Of a DNA stretch of 64,000 nucleotides, positions 13,517 to 27,100 are shown piece by piece; position 1 is the stretch's first letter, and every line of letters begins with the position of its first letter. This stretch comes from Liquidambar formosana (taxonomy: Eukaryota; Streptophyta; Magnoliopsida; Saxifragales; Altingiaceae), in contig CM077826.1 of assembly GCA_039720395.1 (NCBI GenBank), forward strand, positions 32,608,810-32,672,809, written 5' to 3'. The notes under the pieces are model-generated. The model was not told the origin of the DNA. It saw only the letters and a program-made list of their open reading frames with translations, and did not search any database. The position numbers and the translations under genes are program-made.

Positions 13517-15078
13517 ACACTTTTCATATGATTATATAAACATTATCAAAAAAGCCAAAAGGTGAAGTTATTTTATATTGCAAGCTAGAATTTTGCAAAC
13601 TCTGGCTAATGCAAATTATCTACATCCCTCATTTCATCCTCGGTCACTTGAAATGCTGATGTTGAATTTGTACCCAACCCAAACTCACCCTTATCAAATA
13701 TCATAGCCACTAACTCTGGTTTATCAAGAGAAATCTCAGCAAGTTCAATTGACTGGAAAACTGATCTCCACCTATGGAAAAATGAAACCATATAAAAATC
13801 AATTTCATTAGGCCATAAACGATAAGAGTTTTTTTTTTTTTTTTTTTCCTTGGTTTGTAAAATATAGGTACTTAAAAAATTACTTCTGTAGAATAAAAAA
13901 TTCCTTATGAGCATACTTATATAGGTCCCAATACTTTGTCAATCCCTATTTTTATTCTTCCTTCCTCCTTGACATTAGGCGAAGATTGCAATGAATAAAC
14001 ACCAAGTTTTCCGATCTCTTTGTTGTCAATTTGTTTCTCTTAATACTTTGAATTGAAGCATATGTACTCCAATTTCTCTCACTACATAATGAAGATGCTG
14101 GTTGTCACAAACAACTTGAAAGCCAAAGCTTGCAACCGTGGTGTTGAAGCACCATGATTAGCCCACCATGAATGGGTTCCTCAAACATTCTTGCTTCAAT
14201 AACATGGGGCTGGTAACAGTCATACTTTTTGTAGGTCGTTTTGATTACAAAATAGACTAAAGCATGTGTTTTGATTTAAAGAGACTTCTTGATCCTCATG
14301 AGGTGATATTTGTGGAACTCTATTACTTCCACCTTGAAGCCAAGCATCACAATAGTATCTAGGAACTGAAGAATGTGCCATACAATGTAGAGGGGTATTG
14401 CTTTTGTTCCATACTTCCATCTACTCTCCAAAATTTGGTGAATGGCATGAAAAAAGTCTGATTCATCTGAAATTATATTTTCCTTCATGTTCAAATATGA
14501 TTCTCTTCACATTTTCAATCTATGGTGTCCCACATATCATATATTAGATGCAATTCATGCAACACAAGACAATAAGTATTTGCTAATCTTAGCATGTCAA
14601 TGATAGGTTCTGTAAATTAGGGGTGTTAATGGTTCGGTTTGGTTCGGTTTTAGGGGAGATTTCAAACCAAACCATTATACTTCGGTTTTGTTCCTCCCAA
14701 ACCAAAACCAAACCATACTATAAAAAAACCAAACCAAACCAAACCATTATATTTCGGTTTGGTTCGGTTTTAACCTATCAAGTAACAACAAATAATTGAA
14801 AATGAAAAAAATGACATGCCAAACTCCAAATAAAAACATTTTTAATAAAAGCATTACATTAGCAACTAAAAAAAACAAACATTGTATCAAAATAGAAACA
14901 TATTGACATATATCAATATGTCAATATCACACACAACATTAATACACACAACATTAATAGCTAGTTTAATCCATGCCAATTCTAAAAAGGGAAAACAATA
15001 ATAAGAAACTTAAAATCAACAAAAACAAGCCCATTACCTATTTTAGCTTATTAGAATTGGGAATTTACAAATTTTAAG

Positions 15079-15130
<52 letters not shown>

Positions 15131-18100
15131 TTTTCGGTTTTTTTCGGTTTGGTTCGGTTTTTTAAAACTGAAAACCAAAACCAAACCAATTGAGTTCGGT
15201 TTTCTAAAATTAAAACCATAACCAAACCTAATGACAAAAAAATCAAACCAAACCGCTCGGTTCGGTTTGGTTCGGTTTGGTTCTCGGTTTTAACCAAAAC
15301 TATTAACACCCCTACTGTAAATTTCAAAAGATAATCTAAGCTATTCGGGACTCGATATATCGCCATATCGGAGGGTAATGATACGATATATTGTTGCGAA
15401 ATTGAAAGATTTTCAAAAAACAAAATATCGAACGATATCAGCGATATATCGAAGATATATCGTTGATATCGAAGATGTATCACTGATATCGTTCAAGATA
15501 TCGACACTGCTATGCTTAAATGCCCTTTTGCTGATTGCTGGTGAAATTTTTACACATTAGAATAGGTTAGGATTCACATATATATGTACATTTTACTATG
15601 CTTAGTATTTCACACAATTTAAAATATTATTTCAAACCAATGGCCTTTGGTCTAATAGTACTCTATATTTAAATGTTATAAAAATCTATTTCAATGTTAT
15701 ATAACATTTAAATGTTGAATTTGCAAAATTTTCTATTATTTATTTACTTAGCGCGGTATATTTTTTATACCCTACGCAACACATACTTGTATTATACATA
15801 TTTAAATTGCAATATTTTGATGCTAGATTGTGTATTAGAGTTTAAATCATTGTTTCCCAGAGTTTCAATAAAAATATCCATGTTTAACTCATAATATCCA
15901 CTATATCTTAAAACAATATCGATATTGTCGATATATCCAACGATATATCATATATCCACATTTTTGGACCCTCGATATATCCATTGATATCGATATTAAA
16001 GTCCTTGGCTATTCCACCACGTATCATTAACAATGCATTGTTTTACCTCACGAGCTTTGATTTTTACTGGAGTGTAGCCATCTCCTCTGTAAACTTTCCA
16101 TTTTGCATCCATCACCATTTTTTCAAGCATCGGCTTAACTTCTCTCAAGCATTTTGCCATGACAATGCTTGATGCAAACCTTGTTTCTGCCACCCTCAAC
16201 AAAATCATATTAGAGTAACTATTAAAAATAGATAATGCCATGCTATGATTCACCACAAAATTTTGGATATTTTGCACATCATTCACTAGATCAACAATCC
16301 ACTTGCATTGAGAATACTGAGGTAATTTTTTTCTTGGATCACATATGCTCTTCAAGGCTAAATTCAGACTATAGACCACACATGGAGTCCAAAAAATATG
16401 AGGGCATTTGGCTTCAATGCTTAACCCATCATATTTGAAGTTACCGGCATTATCTGTGATGATTTTTTTATCATATTTGCCTCTCCCACTTCCTTAATCA
16501 CCACAAGAAATAAATTTGCTATGTAATCTCCATCTTTTATGTTGCTACTTGCATTAATAGCTTTCGAAAACATTGCCCTCCTGGGGGCCTTCGTTGCCTA
16601 TTTGACCAGCCATCTAATACTAGGGACACTCCTTTTGATGAGTCTTTATGCATTGGATTTTCCTATTTATGTGCTTCTTTTCTTGTGTGAGTAAGGTTGT
16701 CACAACCTAGAAATAGGCCATGATGTATAATATTAAAATATGCTTTATATAAAAATTGAGGATGGTTTATAAATAAATTTGCAATTTAAAGAGATATTTT
16801 AAAGCAAATCAGGCATGGTCTTGTTTGAAAATAGGACATAGCTAGTTATCAACTCTAAAACACCCGTGTAACATAGTTAATAAATCTAGACCATCCATAA
16901 ATAAAATTTAAATAAGATGGCATCAATGTTCCACATAGTTCAATCATCAATACAAGCAAAATAACATAAGTCCAGGCTGTTTAAATATAGTACAGACCAA
17001 TAGGAAAACCAATGTGGTCCACACATCTGCATACAATGTGTGCTATGCCCAATTCTACCCACGAGATGACACATTCGTGTCATCAAATGAATCGTCATTA
17101 CCTTGCTCAAAATCTGCAAAAATATTTAAAAATGGGGGTGTGAGTGAAACTCAGTTGGTTACATTTTTCAAAGATGTATACCAAGGTTTTAAAATATAAT
17201 TTGAACATTTAAATAAATATAACACCAAATTTGAGTTCACAATAGTTCAATTACGAGATAACATTAAATAACAATCCAATAATAATCCTTTTTAATAACC
17301 ATATCATAATAATTTAAATTGATAATCCTCCTCGATTAAATGGGGCTCTGGCTCACGAACGGAATAAGAGGGAACACGGCAAGACACCCCGACCTAGGAC
17401 TGTAGTAACCTCAAGAGGAAAAACAGCATAACATCCCTACACGGGACCACAGTAACCTCAACTTTGGGTCTACGCTAAGTAGCCTAGAACTGCGGATAGG
17501 AAAACACGGCAAGACGTCCTCTTTTTGGGACCGCAGTAATCCTAGCTCCATTAGCCCTTAATATATCCATATAATAACTATTTCCATATAATAGTTTCCA
17601 CAACCATTTTTATATTAAATGGTAAAATGGGTTTTCCAAAACTAACCCATTGTCGGTTAAATTTCATAAAAGGGAAAAAATACTACATGTACATGTCAAA
17701 TGGGGTATAAAATGAAACCCTAGGTTTCTTAAACCCAAAGAATTTCATGAACCAAACGAACTCATGCATGCACTATATGCATATATACCCCAAAATATGA
17801 AAACCACATATAAATAACCTAATCCACATGTACAATGATCTACAACAGTGAAAAATGCACCTACCTCTCAAACGGCAGTTAGAATTGTGATTCTGAGGGT
17901 GCATGCATGTAGATCAACTAGAATTGCGATTCCATTCTCTTTCTCTTTCTCTCCCTCTCCTTCTCTTTCTCTTGTCTCTGCTGGAACATGGGTGAGAAAC
18001 CTATTAGAATAGGGTTTTAAAAAGAAATGAGAGGGAGGGCAGAATGGTCATTTCTCCCAGAAATCCTCATTTATCGGGGCCCGATTGATCGGCCTTAGGG

Positions 18101-21100
18101 AGGCCCGATTGATTAGAGGTGTGCAGAGGAAAACAGTTGCTCGCAGGCCTTGCCCGATCGATCAGCCTAGGCCCCCAATCCGTTGGCCCTGCCAAATTTT
18201 GCACTATAATGTGTTGTAACGGACAAAATTCATTTCATACGCATGACACATTCATTCTAGGCCAAAAATACAATAAGGTCCTTACAAAGATGGTGCACAA
18301 CCTATCATATGAAGGAAGATTGTAACCTGATAAATTGCTATTAGCTAGTGTTTGTGAATACTTTCGAAAGTAAGGAGACCTAGTAAAATTAAAGGGTAGA
18401 GCACTTGCATAAGACATACGAGCAACTTCCTTATCTCTTTGTGTGGCATTAAAAAATTTCTTCAGAGTTCCCAGAGTTGCTCCCTTGTGTTTTTGCCATT
18501 GTAACAGGTCTAATTCTTCAGGCAAAGAAACATACTCTGCCTTTTTTTATTGAATTTAGTGCTTGTTGAGATTTCTTCTATTCAGCCTCCTCATGCTCCC
18601 TTTTAATCATCCCAAGTACATCATCTCTTAGACATTTGCTATTTGTACCGAAAGTAGAAGACATGGTAGACTTTTCATGTCTGTTTTCCATGTCCATTTA
18701 ATGCTTCTAACATTACCATTTTTTTATTATAATTTTTATATCATTGGGTCAAGGTGTCAAGGCTACGTAAGATATAGTTGCTGGATGAAATGATTTGGGA
18801 GAAGATATGGTAGATTTTTTAGTTTATTTTCCATGTCCATTTAATGCTCCTAACGTTACCATTTTTATATCATGGGTTCAAAGGGTCAGAAGCTATGTGA
18901 GATATAGTTGGCTGGATGAAATGATCTGGTCATCTTGGAGGCGATGCATTAATGTGACAACATTTTAATAATATTGTAATACTATTTTAGTGGTATGATC
19001 ATAATTTTTATAACAATGATGATTAGGGTAGGAATTTAAATACTTTATGGCTATAGACGAAGATTAAAAATCCATTAAAAATCCCTTATTTGCTTGTAGG
19101 GGTACTTCCTTTTTTGTTATTTGTCGGTAGTAGTCGTGGTGATAGTAGTGGTGGTGCTAATGAGACGATAGTGGTAGTGGTGTGGTAGTAGGTGATGACA
19201 AGGTGTTGGTAGTGATGATGATAATACAATGGTGGTGGCAAGTGGTTAGTAGGAGTGGTGGTGTTAATGAGATGGTCATGGGTAGTGACAAGGTGTTGGT
19301 AGCAGTGGTGGCGAATGGCGATATTGAGATGGTGGTGATAGTTGTGGTGGTGCTAATGAAATGGTGGTGGTGGTAGTGGCGATGATAACACTGGTGGTGG
19401 TGGTAGGTAATGACAAGGTCTTGATAGCAGTGGTGGTGATATCAAGATTGAGGTGATAATCGTGGTGGTACTAATGAAATTGTGGTAGTGGTGGTTGCGA
19501 TGATAATGCGATGGTGGAGGTGGTGGTGGCGAGCAATGCAAGGTGTTGGCAATGATGGTGGTGATATTAAGGCGGTCGTGGTGTTAATGAGATGGTGGTG
19601 GTGGACTAGTGATAGTGGTGATGATAACACGATGGCATTTGTGAGAGAAGTTGAGACTATATGAATTTTTATTCCATGCGGTGACTTCATGATATTTTTA
19701 TTTCATTTATTATCTTATAGAGCTTTTATTTATTTATTTATTTTTAAAAATGTATTAGGAGTGGTATATAAGCAGGGTTACGCACCTTTAAAAGTCGCTT
19801 AAGCTTTTGGAGTGTGGTGTACTCGTCAATCTTATGTACTACTTCATCACCTCTATTCAGTCATGCAAATGTCGTGGTCCTGTGACTTTCCCACTTCCCC
19901 TTCCCGATCTTACCAAAAAAAAAAAAAAAAAAAAAAAAAACAAAAAGGTGACATGGTAATAATTCTTATGCCCCAACTATATGAATTTTCTTGTGCATTT
20001 TTTAAAACATTATTCATCTTTTCTTTTTGGTTGGCATATATAAGAAAATCTAAATTTTTCATTAATAATTGTTATCACTTATTCATTAGTGACATAACAT
20101 AGGAAAAAACGAAAAAGGTTTTCTCAAGGAAAGTAACATACTAACATTAGATATAGTCAAGTTTGGCTCAATTTGAATTTGAAAAATGCTACAATGACCA
20201 AATGTGAATTTGAAAATCTGCATTTATTTTTCTCTTCATTTTGTTTTTGTTTTGCGATGGTACAAACTACGATGATCATGGGTGTATTGATGAGCTCTTT
20301 TTCTATTTTAAAGAATTTTACAATAATCTCAAGACATGTATTCCACCATTGGATACAAGACTATGTTAAGGCTCCCAATTACAAACTTTCAACATAAAAT
20401 GCCATAAGGCTTGACCACACATGTCAAATAATGTTATCTTTCATCAATAATGTTTAATTGAAATTTTCATTTACATAGACTAGTGCGTGTGTTGGACATA
20501 TATTTGAGGAAATTTATATTGGTAGAATGTTGTAAACATGATAAATTTGATAATGTGATAAACTGTCAGGCGTACTGTTGATTTTTTTTTTTTTAATATT
20601 TAATTTTTTAGGGACATGCGTATTGAAATTGCATACTCTAGATACTTGAGATAAAAAATGATTTCATAGTAATTGCAAGCTATTAGTGTTGTAGATTTGT
20701 AGTAATGAGAATTATTAAAAGAAAATAATATTTAACCCATGTGTTTAATTTTTTTTCTTTTGTATTTATGTAATAGTAGGAAAATAGTAGAGTGCTCAAA
20801 TTTGTTAACCCAATTGATGTGATCAGTTTCGACAGCCATTTCTTCTTACTATCAATATCTATTTTTTTAATGAAATGTTAATCGGTTAATATAATGTCAA
20901 ATTATTTGAGTATAAGGATTTTGGCAAACTATTTAGACAATATGGCATGAGCCTTTTTAAACAGTGCATTGGCATCAGACCTTTTAAACAGTGCATTTAT
21001 AAATTCCTTCTAAGTTTTTTCCATGACTATTTGTCTTCCAAGGACTCCTACAAGTGTTTTATCTTTCATCACATTTTCAGGGAATTGACACTAGTTGAAA

Positions 21101-24100
21101 AACCTTCCACCCTCCTCAAGTGTAATAGGAGAAAGAGTGTGGGTGACTTTTTAGAGTGCAAATAGTGTCTTCTAATTTTTAATTTTTAATAGATATATAT
21201 ATATATGTATAATCTTTAAAGATGCCAATGTACACATAGGTTACATCACATGAAGTTTGTTAATTTCACCTCTCCCTCAAACCTTTTTACCTTCCCAATA
21301 AGTATTCATTATATTACTCCACTTTGGCCCTTGGGAAGACAAAAGAGAAGGTTGGTGCCCTGTGGGAGGAGAGAAGAAATAAGTGAGATAAGACAAGCTC
21401 TACATTTTTTTACATAACAAATATTATTATGAATCCATTTTGGCCCTTGGGAAGACAAAAGAAAAGGTTGGTGCCTTTGGGAGGGGAGAAAAAATAAGTG
21501 AGGCAAGAAAAGCTCTGCGTCTTTTTACTCTCCATTGCTGCACCGCTACTGCTACTTCTCCCATCTATTTCACGAATCTTCTTTATCAATCTCCAAGCAA
21601 AATATAGATTCTTCTACACAAGTCACTATTAATCTTCCCATTGCACCCATGATGTTGCTGTTGCTCCTCCTCCTCCTCTTCTTCCTTCAATCTTTGTAAT
21701 AAGCGAGATATGGATTCTGAAGAGTCATATTTGAGAACAAATTCGACCTCAGTTGCCAATCTTCACGCTCCATTTTTCCATCTTCCATAAACATGCGATA
21801 GCCTCTAACAAAAGCTAAGATTGGAAATTGAAATTTATAGTTTTTTCCTCTCCCTTTATCGCTCAGTTGGGGGGGGGGGGGGGGGGGGAATCGTCCTGTG
21901 TTGGAGGGTTTGTTTTGGTATCTTATTAGTGGGGCTAGTTCTAAGAGTTTGGAAGACCTTTTGAGGTGGATGAAATTAAGAAGGTTGTTTTTTATTGTGG
22001 TAGGAACAAGGCTCCAGGTCCAGAAGGGTTTACAATGGCTCTTTTTCAAGATTGTTGGGATGTAATTAAGGATGACCTTTTGAGAGTTTTTGTGTAGTAT
22101 TTTTATTTAGAGATTGTTAATGTGTCAACTAATGCTTCTTTTATTTGTGTGGTTCCTAAGAAAGGTGATTCTTTGAGGATTAAAGATTTCAGGCCAATTA
22201 GTTTAGTCTATTCTTTGTATAAGATTTTGGCTAAGGTTCTTTCGATTAGACTGAGAGGAGTGTTGGTTGAAACCATTTCAATGGTTCAAGGTGCCTTTGT
22301 GGAGGGTTGTCAGATCTTAGATTTGGTGTTGATCACCAATGAAGTTGCGTAGGAGTATAGGGTGAATTAGAAAGAAGGATTGTTGTTTAAAGTTGACTTT
22401 GAAAAGGCTTATGATTATGTGGATTGGGATTTTTTAGACTTTGTTTCAGAGAAGAAGGATTTGGGTCTAAATTGGGGAATTGGATTTTTGGTTGTTTGTC
22501 CTCGGCTAATTTTTCTGTGATTGTCAATGGAATCCGTGTAACACCTTCAGAGCTTCTCGAGGTTTGAGGTGGGGTGATCCTTACTTTTTTGTTCACTTTA
22601 GTTGCTAATGTGTTAGGAAGATTCACTGACAAGGCTATGGAGGTAGGCTTGATTGAGGATTTTGAGATTGGTAGGGATAGGATCACTGTTTCTCATTTGC
22701 AATTTGCGAATGATGCTTTGTTCTTCTCCTTGGGGGATGAGGAATGTATTTTTAATTTCAGGCTATATTGCAAATCTTTGAATTAGTCTCAGGTCTTAAA
22801 GTTAATATGGGTAAGAGTGCTTTAGTAGGGATTCATTGTGAGGAAGATAAGATTTAGAGGTTAGTTGAGCAACTTGGTTGTTTTGTCACTTCTGTGGGGG
22901 TGTGGCTCTTGACATATTCGGGTCTTCCTTTGGGTGGTAATCTATATTCTGAGGTGTTTTGGGATCTTGTGGTTGTTAGGGTTAGGAAGAGGTTGGATAG
23001 TGGGAAGAAAGCTTTAATTTCTAGGGATGGGAGGTTGGTCTAGTTTAGTCAGTGTTGTCTAGTATTCCCATTTACTATATGTATCTTTTTAGGATTCCTA
23101 TTAAGGTGGTTTGTGAAGGTAAGAGGGATCATCTTGTCAAGTGGGATGTCGTGTCAAGGCCTAGATGTTAAGGGGGTTAGCTTTGGGTAAGTTAGTGGAG
23201 AGGAATGTTGCTCTTACTGCGAAATGGTGTGGAGGTTCCCTTTAGAGGTTGATTCTTTATGGCATGCTATTATTAGAAGTATGGTTTGTGAGGATAACGG
23301 TTGGGACTCTCAAGCTAGTCCTAGGACTTCGGCTAAAATTTATTTCTTAGGGGTTGGATGGTTTTGTGGGATTCACTTCCCTTTTTGTTGGGTGTGGGGA
23401 TAGAATTCATTTTTGGGAAAATCATTGGAGAGGGGATGCTTCTTTTTCATCGTTATTCCTCCAGTTATATAGACTCTCTTTGTCTCATAATGTTCCTATT
23501 TCGTCTTTGGTGGCTTATGATGTTTCTAATTTTAGTTGGGATTTCAGTTTCTCTCTTGTAATTTGAATGATAGAGAATGTGAGGAGCTTTCTGCTTTGTT
23601 ATTATTGTTGGATGGCTTCTCTTTGAGTTCTATTTTTCCAGAAAGGAGGATTTGGTCTGCCGATTCCTCTGGGGTTTTTTCTTGTAAATCTTTCTTTGAA
23701 AAGTTGGTTGAGGTTCCTAATGTTCCTTTCTTTCTCCCTTCGGTTTTGATTTGGGATTTGAAGGCGCCCCTCAAGGTTTGGGTTTTTATGTGGATTGTTG
23801 TTCTCAAGAGAGTTAATACCAATGACATGCTTCAAAGAAGAAGGCCTTCCTGTTATTTATACCCGCAATGGTTTATCATGTGTAAGGGTGAGATGGAAAG
23901 TGTTAAGGATACAATCTCATGGACATCACATTCCACAAAAGACTCCACTGATCTTGCTATGGTCAACTCATCATCCAGTGATTTTATCAATCAAGATCCC
24001 AAGATTGGGAAAGATTCCATATACAGACGATATCAGTTTCTTTTGACAGATCTCTTGTAATATTTGTTACATTTCATAGTGTATCTTGTAGAACTCTATA

Positions 24101-27100
24101 TATACAAAGCATTCTTAGTTGTGTTGATTAAGAAAATACAACACCAAAACAACTTCTGTTGTCTTCTTTTTCAAAGTATCGATCATCTCTTTCTTTCCAA
24201 CATTGATGCACCTGCCACTTCTAGCACAATTTCCTCCTTATGTATTTACATCCTCTATTCCTTCTGTGACAGTACAGGATTCAACACTTTCCTCAATTCC
24301 TCACAGAAGTCCATTACATCCCATGGTGACTTGATCAAAGGCAGGAATTTTTAAACCAAAGACCTTCCACGCTTCCACTACTTATCCAGTCTCTGAATGT
24401 TATCCGACCTCTAAATTGTTCCAAGCCCTACTTGCACTTAAAGAACCATGAGGTTTCAAATCTGCCTCAAAACATCCGGAATGGGTTACCGCTATGGATT
24501 ATGAAATTCGTGCATTATATCATAATCGCACTTGGGCATTGGTGCCTCGTAATCAACATCAAAATATTGTTGGGTGTTGTTGGGTTTTTAAAACCAAATT
24601 ATTACCATATGGATCTATCGAGCGCTACAAGGCTCGACTTGTTGCTAAAGGCGATAACCAACTTCCTAGTTTGGACTTTGACAAGACATTTAGCCTAGTT
24701 GTGAAACCAGCTATCGACTCATTCTCTCTTTAGCTATTGCCGCTGGATGGGAAATTTGCCAACTAGATGTGAACAATGATTTCTTACATGGGTATCTCAA
24801 TGAGGAGGTTTACATGGACCAACCTCTAGGGTACATTGATCCTCAATATCTAAATCATGTCTGCCATCTCCACAAAGCTATTTATGGCCTCAAACAGGCC
24901 CTGCGTGCATGGTTCCAACACTTTAGTTCCTTTTTGCTTCAAGATGGTTTTAATTGCAGTCGTGCTGACTCCTTTCTTTTTACCTATCATCATCAAACTG
25001 GAACAATTTATCTTCTCCTATATGTTGATGATATTGTTCTCACAGGTAGCAACTCGACCTTAGTTATGGAGTTTATTGCTCATCTTGGTCGTGAGTTTTC
25101 CATGAAGGATCTTGGTTCTCTTCATTATTTTTTGGGTACTGAGGTCCAACCCACTTCTGGATTATTTCTCAGTCAAACCAAGTATGCCCTTGATCTGCTT
25201 GAACGAGCCTCCATGAGTGATTCAAAACCCTTCCCTACTCCGATGATTGTTGGTCAAAAATTATCTCTACATGGTCAACCTCTTTTTGATCCTACCATGT
25301 ATCGCTTTATTATGGGTGTTTTCTAGTATATCTGGTTATAACAAGACCAGACTTAGCTCATAGTGTCAACTATGTTTGTCAGTACATGCATTCCCCAACT
25401 GAAGATCACTATCGTGCAGTGAAACGCATCTTGTGTTATGTTGAAGGGCACTCTTCACTTTGGCCTAAACATTTATTGCTCAAAGTCCCCCTCGCCTCTT
25501 AGCCTATTTAGATGCAGATTGGGCTGGCTGTCCCGATAGTCACCGCTCAACCTCTGGTTATGCAGTTTACCTTGGACACAATCTCATCTCGTGGAGTGCC
25601 AAGAAATAGCCCACTGTTTCTCGCTCTAGTGCTGAATCGGAATATCACTCCTTAGCCCTTACTACAGCCGAAGTAACTTGGATCAGTTATCTTCTTTGTG
25701 ATCTTTGCATTCCTCTTTGAGCTCCTGCAACTATCTTCTATGAAAATCAAAGTGCCATCTTCATGTCAGCAAATCCGGTCTATCATGCTCGTACCAAACA
25801 CATTGCCCTCGATTACCATTTTGTTCAAGAGAAAGTAGCTTCTGGTTGGTAAGGGTACAATTTGTGCGTTGGAGCTTCAAATTGCTGACTTGTTTACGAA
25901 AAGCTTGCCCAAGACTCAATTTTCCTTTTTCATTTGAAGCCCAACATGTCGATTCCTTCCATGCTCAGCTTGTAGGGGGCTGTTAAGGATACAATCTCAT
26001 GAATATCACATTCCACAAAAGACTCCACCGATATTGCCATGGTCAACTCATCATCCAATGATTTTATCAATCAATATCCCAAGATTAGGAAAGGTTCCAT
26101 ATATAGATGATATTAGTTTCTTTCGACAGATCTCTTGTAATATTTGTTACAGCTCATAGTGTATCTTGTAGAAATCTATATATACAAAGCATTCTTAGTT
26201 GTGTTGATTAAGAAAATACAACACCAAAACAACTTCTGTTGTCTTCTTTTTCAAAGAGTTCTTAAACTCGTTTAGAGAGTATTGATCATCTCTTTCTTTT
26301 TTGTCCCACGGCTAGTTGGTTGTGGTAGAAAATTTTTAATATTTCTGGTGAGTGTTGGGTGGTGCCGGGTTGTGCTAGGAAGTTATTGGAGATCCATTTT
26401 TGGGGTCTTGGTAGGGGCAAGAAAGCTAAGATTCTTTGGAATTGTGCTTTTTCGGCAGTTTTTTTGGCTCATTTGACTTGAGAGGAATGTGAGGATTTTT
26501 TAGGATAGAGAACATTGTTTGGATAGGTTGTGGGATAGGGTGCATTTTTGGGGTTCTTTTGTGATTGGAAAGGATGGCAAATATTCATTGGAAGATGCAA
26601 AGAGATAAAATCAAAGCCAAAAATCACGACTATGTATTTGGGTTTAAACTTCTTCTTACTCCTCCTTTCTCTTTCAAAAAAAAGAAAAAAAAAAAAAGAT
26701 GTTGGATCCGACACGGATTCTATACCACTACACGGATTCTATACCACTATCCATGTTGTGTCGTGTCATGTCAACATAGGTGCTTGGGGTAAAACCGTTG
26801 AGTCCATGTAACATAGGTCTAGGAAGTTAAGTTAAATTAGATTCCTAAATCAAATTAGGATTTTTCAAATTTCAAATTTCAAATTCTAAACTTAATTCAT
26901 TATCTATCTCCCACTACAATACAAATTCATGTAACAATCTAACTTTTCCTACTCACGTAACATTTTTTCTCTATTAGTTGGATTGCATATAGTTTAATTT
27001 GTTTCTCTATTTATAAAAAAATTAAGCAAGGCTATAAATAATATAGATAAAAAAATTAAAGCTACCATGCACTGCACGGGTCACAATTCGTACATATATT

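Larger units (their letters stand above)
13606..18694 (-). pseudogene. hAT transposase gene (DUF659/hAT-dimerisation type), broken and nested
   Basis: Reading from right to left. The N-terminal part (18694-18280) includes [31 protein letters not shown] and [11 protein letters not shown]. The DUF659 region (16690-16440) reads [10 protein letters not shown] and IITDNAGN. The core (16379-15996) reads [20 protein letters not shown]. The linker and C-terminal part (14610-14220) include [27 protein letters not shown] and the hAT-dimerisation motifs at 14200-14000 ([18 protein letters not shown]). The tail (about 13760-13650) reads [17 protein letters not shown]. It has frameshifts and stops throughout, and three later insertions split it (14618-15314, 15347-16007, 16698-18274). 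No terminal inverted repeats of this element were identified. Confidence 0.8.
23901..26256 (+). mobile_element. internally deleted Ty1/Copia retrotransposon
   Basis: Two direct LTRs of about 276 bp start TGTTAAGGATACAATC and end near TTCTTTTTCAAAG. A purine-rich tract (GTAGGGGGC) sits just before the 3' LTR. Between them is only the RT-RNaseH part of pol; gag, protease and integrase are absent. By eye the LTRs differ at roughly 8% of positions, suggesting an old insertion. It sits in the LINE between the codons for ES and V/I-DH. No clean 5-bp target duplication was found (GAAAG precedes it). Confidence 0.85.
21890..26700 (+). pseudogene. L1-type LINE ORF2 remnant, split by a Copia element
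   Basis: The reverse transcriptase begins at about 21960 ([15 protein letters not shown]) and continues [19 protein letters not shown] (22148-22205), [16 protein letters not shown] and [13 protein letters not shown]. The last is the active-site box FADD with the second position changed to Asn, so the enzyme would be dead. The zinc-binding RVT region follows at 23354-23880 ([39 protein letters not shown], then CKGEMES). The Copia element interrupts at 23901. The frame resumes at about 26278 ([16 protein letters not shown]) and ends near 26560, before an A/AAG run at 26678-26698. It has many stops and frameshifts. The 5' end, ORF1 and endonuclease are missing. Confidence 0.82.

Noticed and set aside
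19182..19690. Overlapping ORFs rich in Val/Trp (+) or His/Pro/Ser (-)
   Set aside because: They come from GTG triplet repetition; open on several frames at once with no domain.
24064..24354. 96-codon ORF just inside the Copia element as a host gene
   Set aside because: It covers the LTR edge and degenerate internal sequence; no conserved domain.
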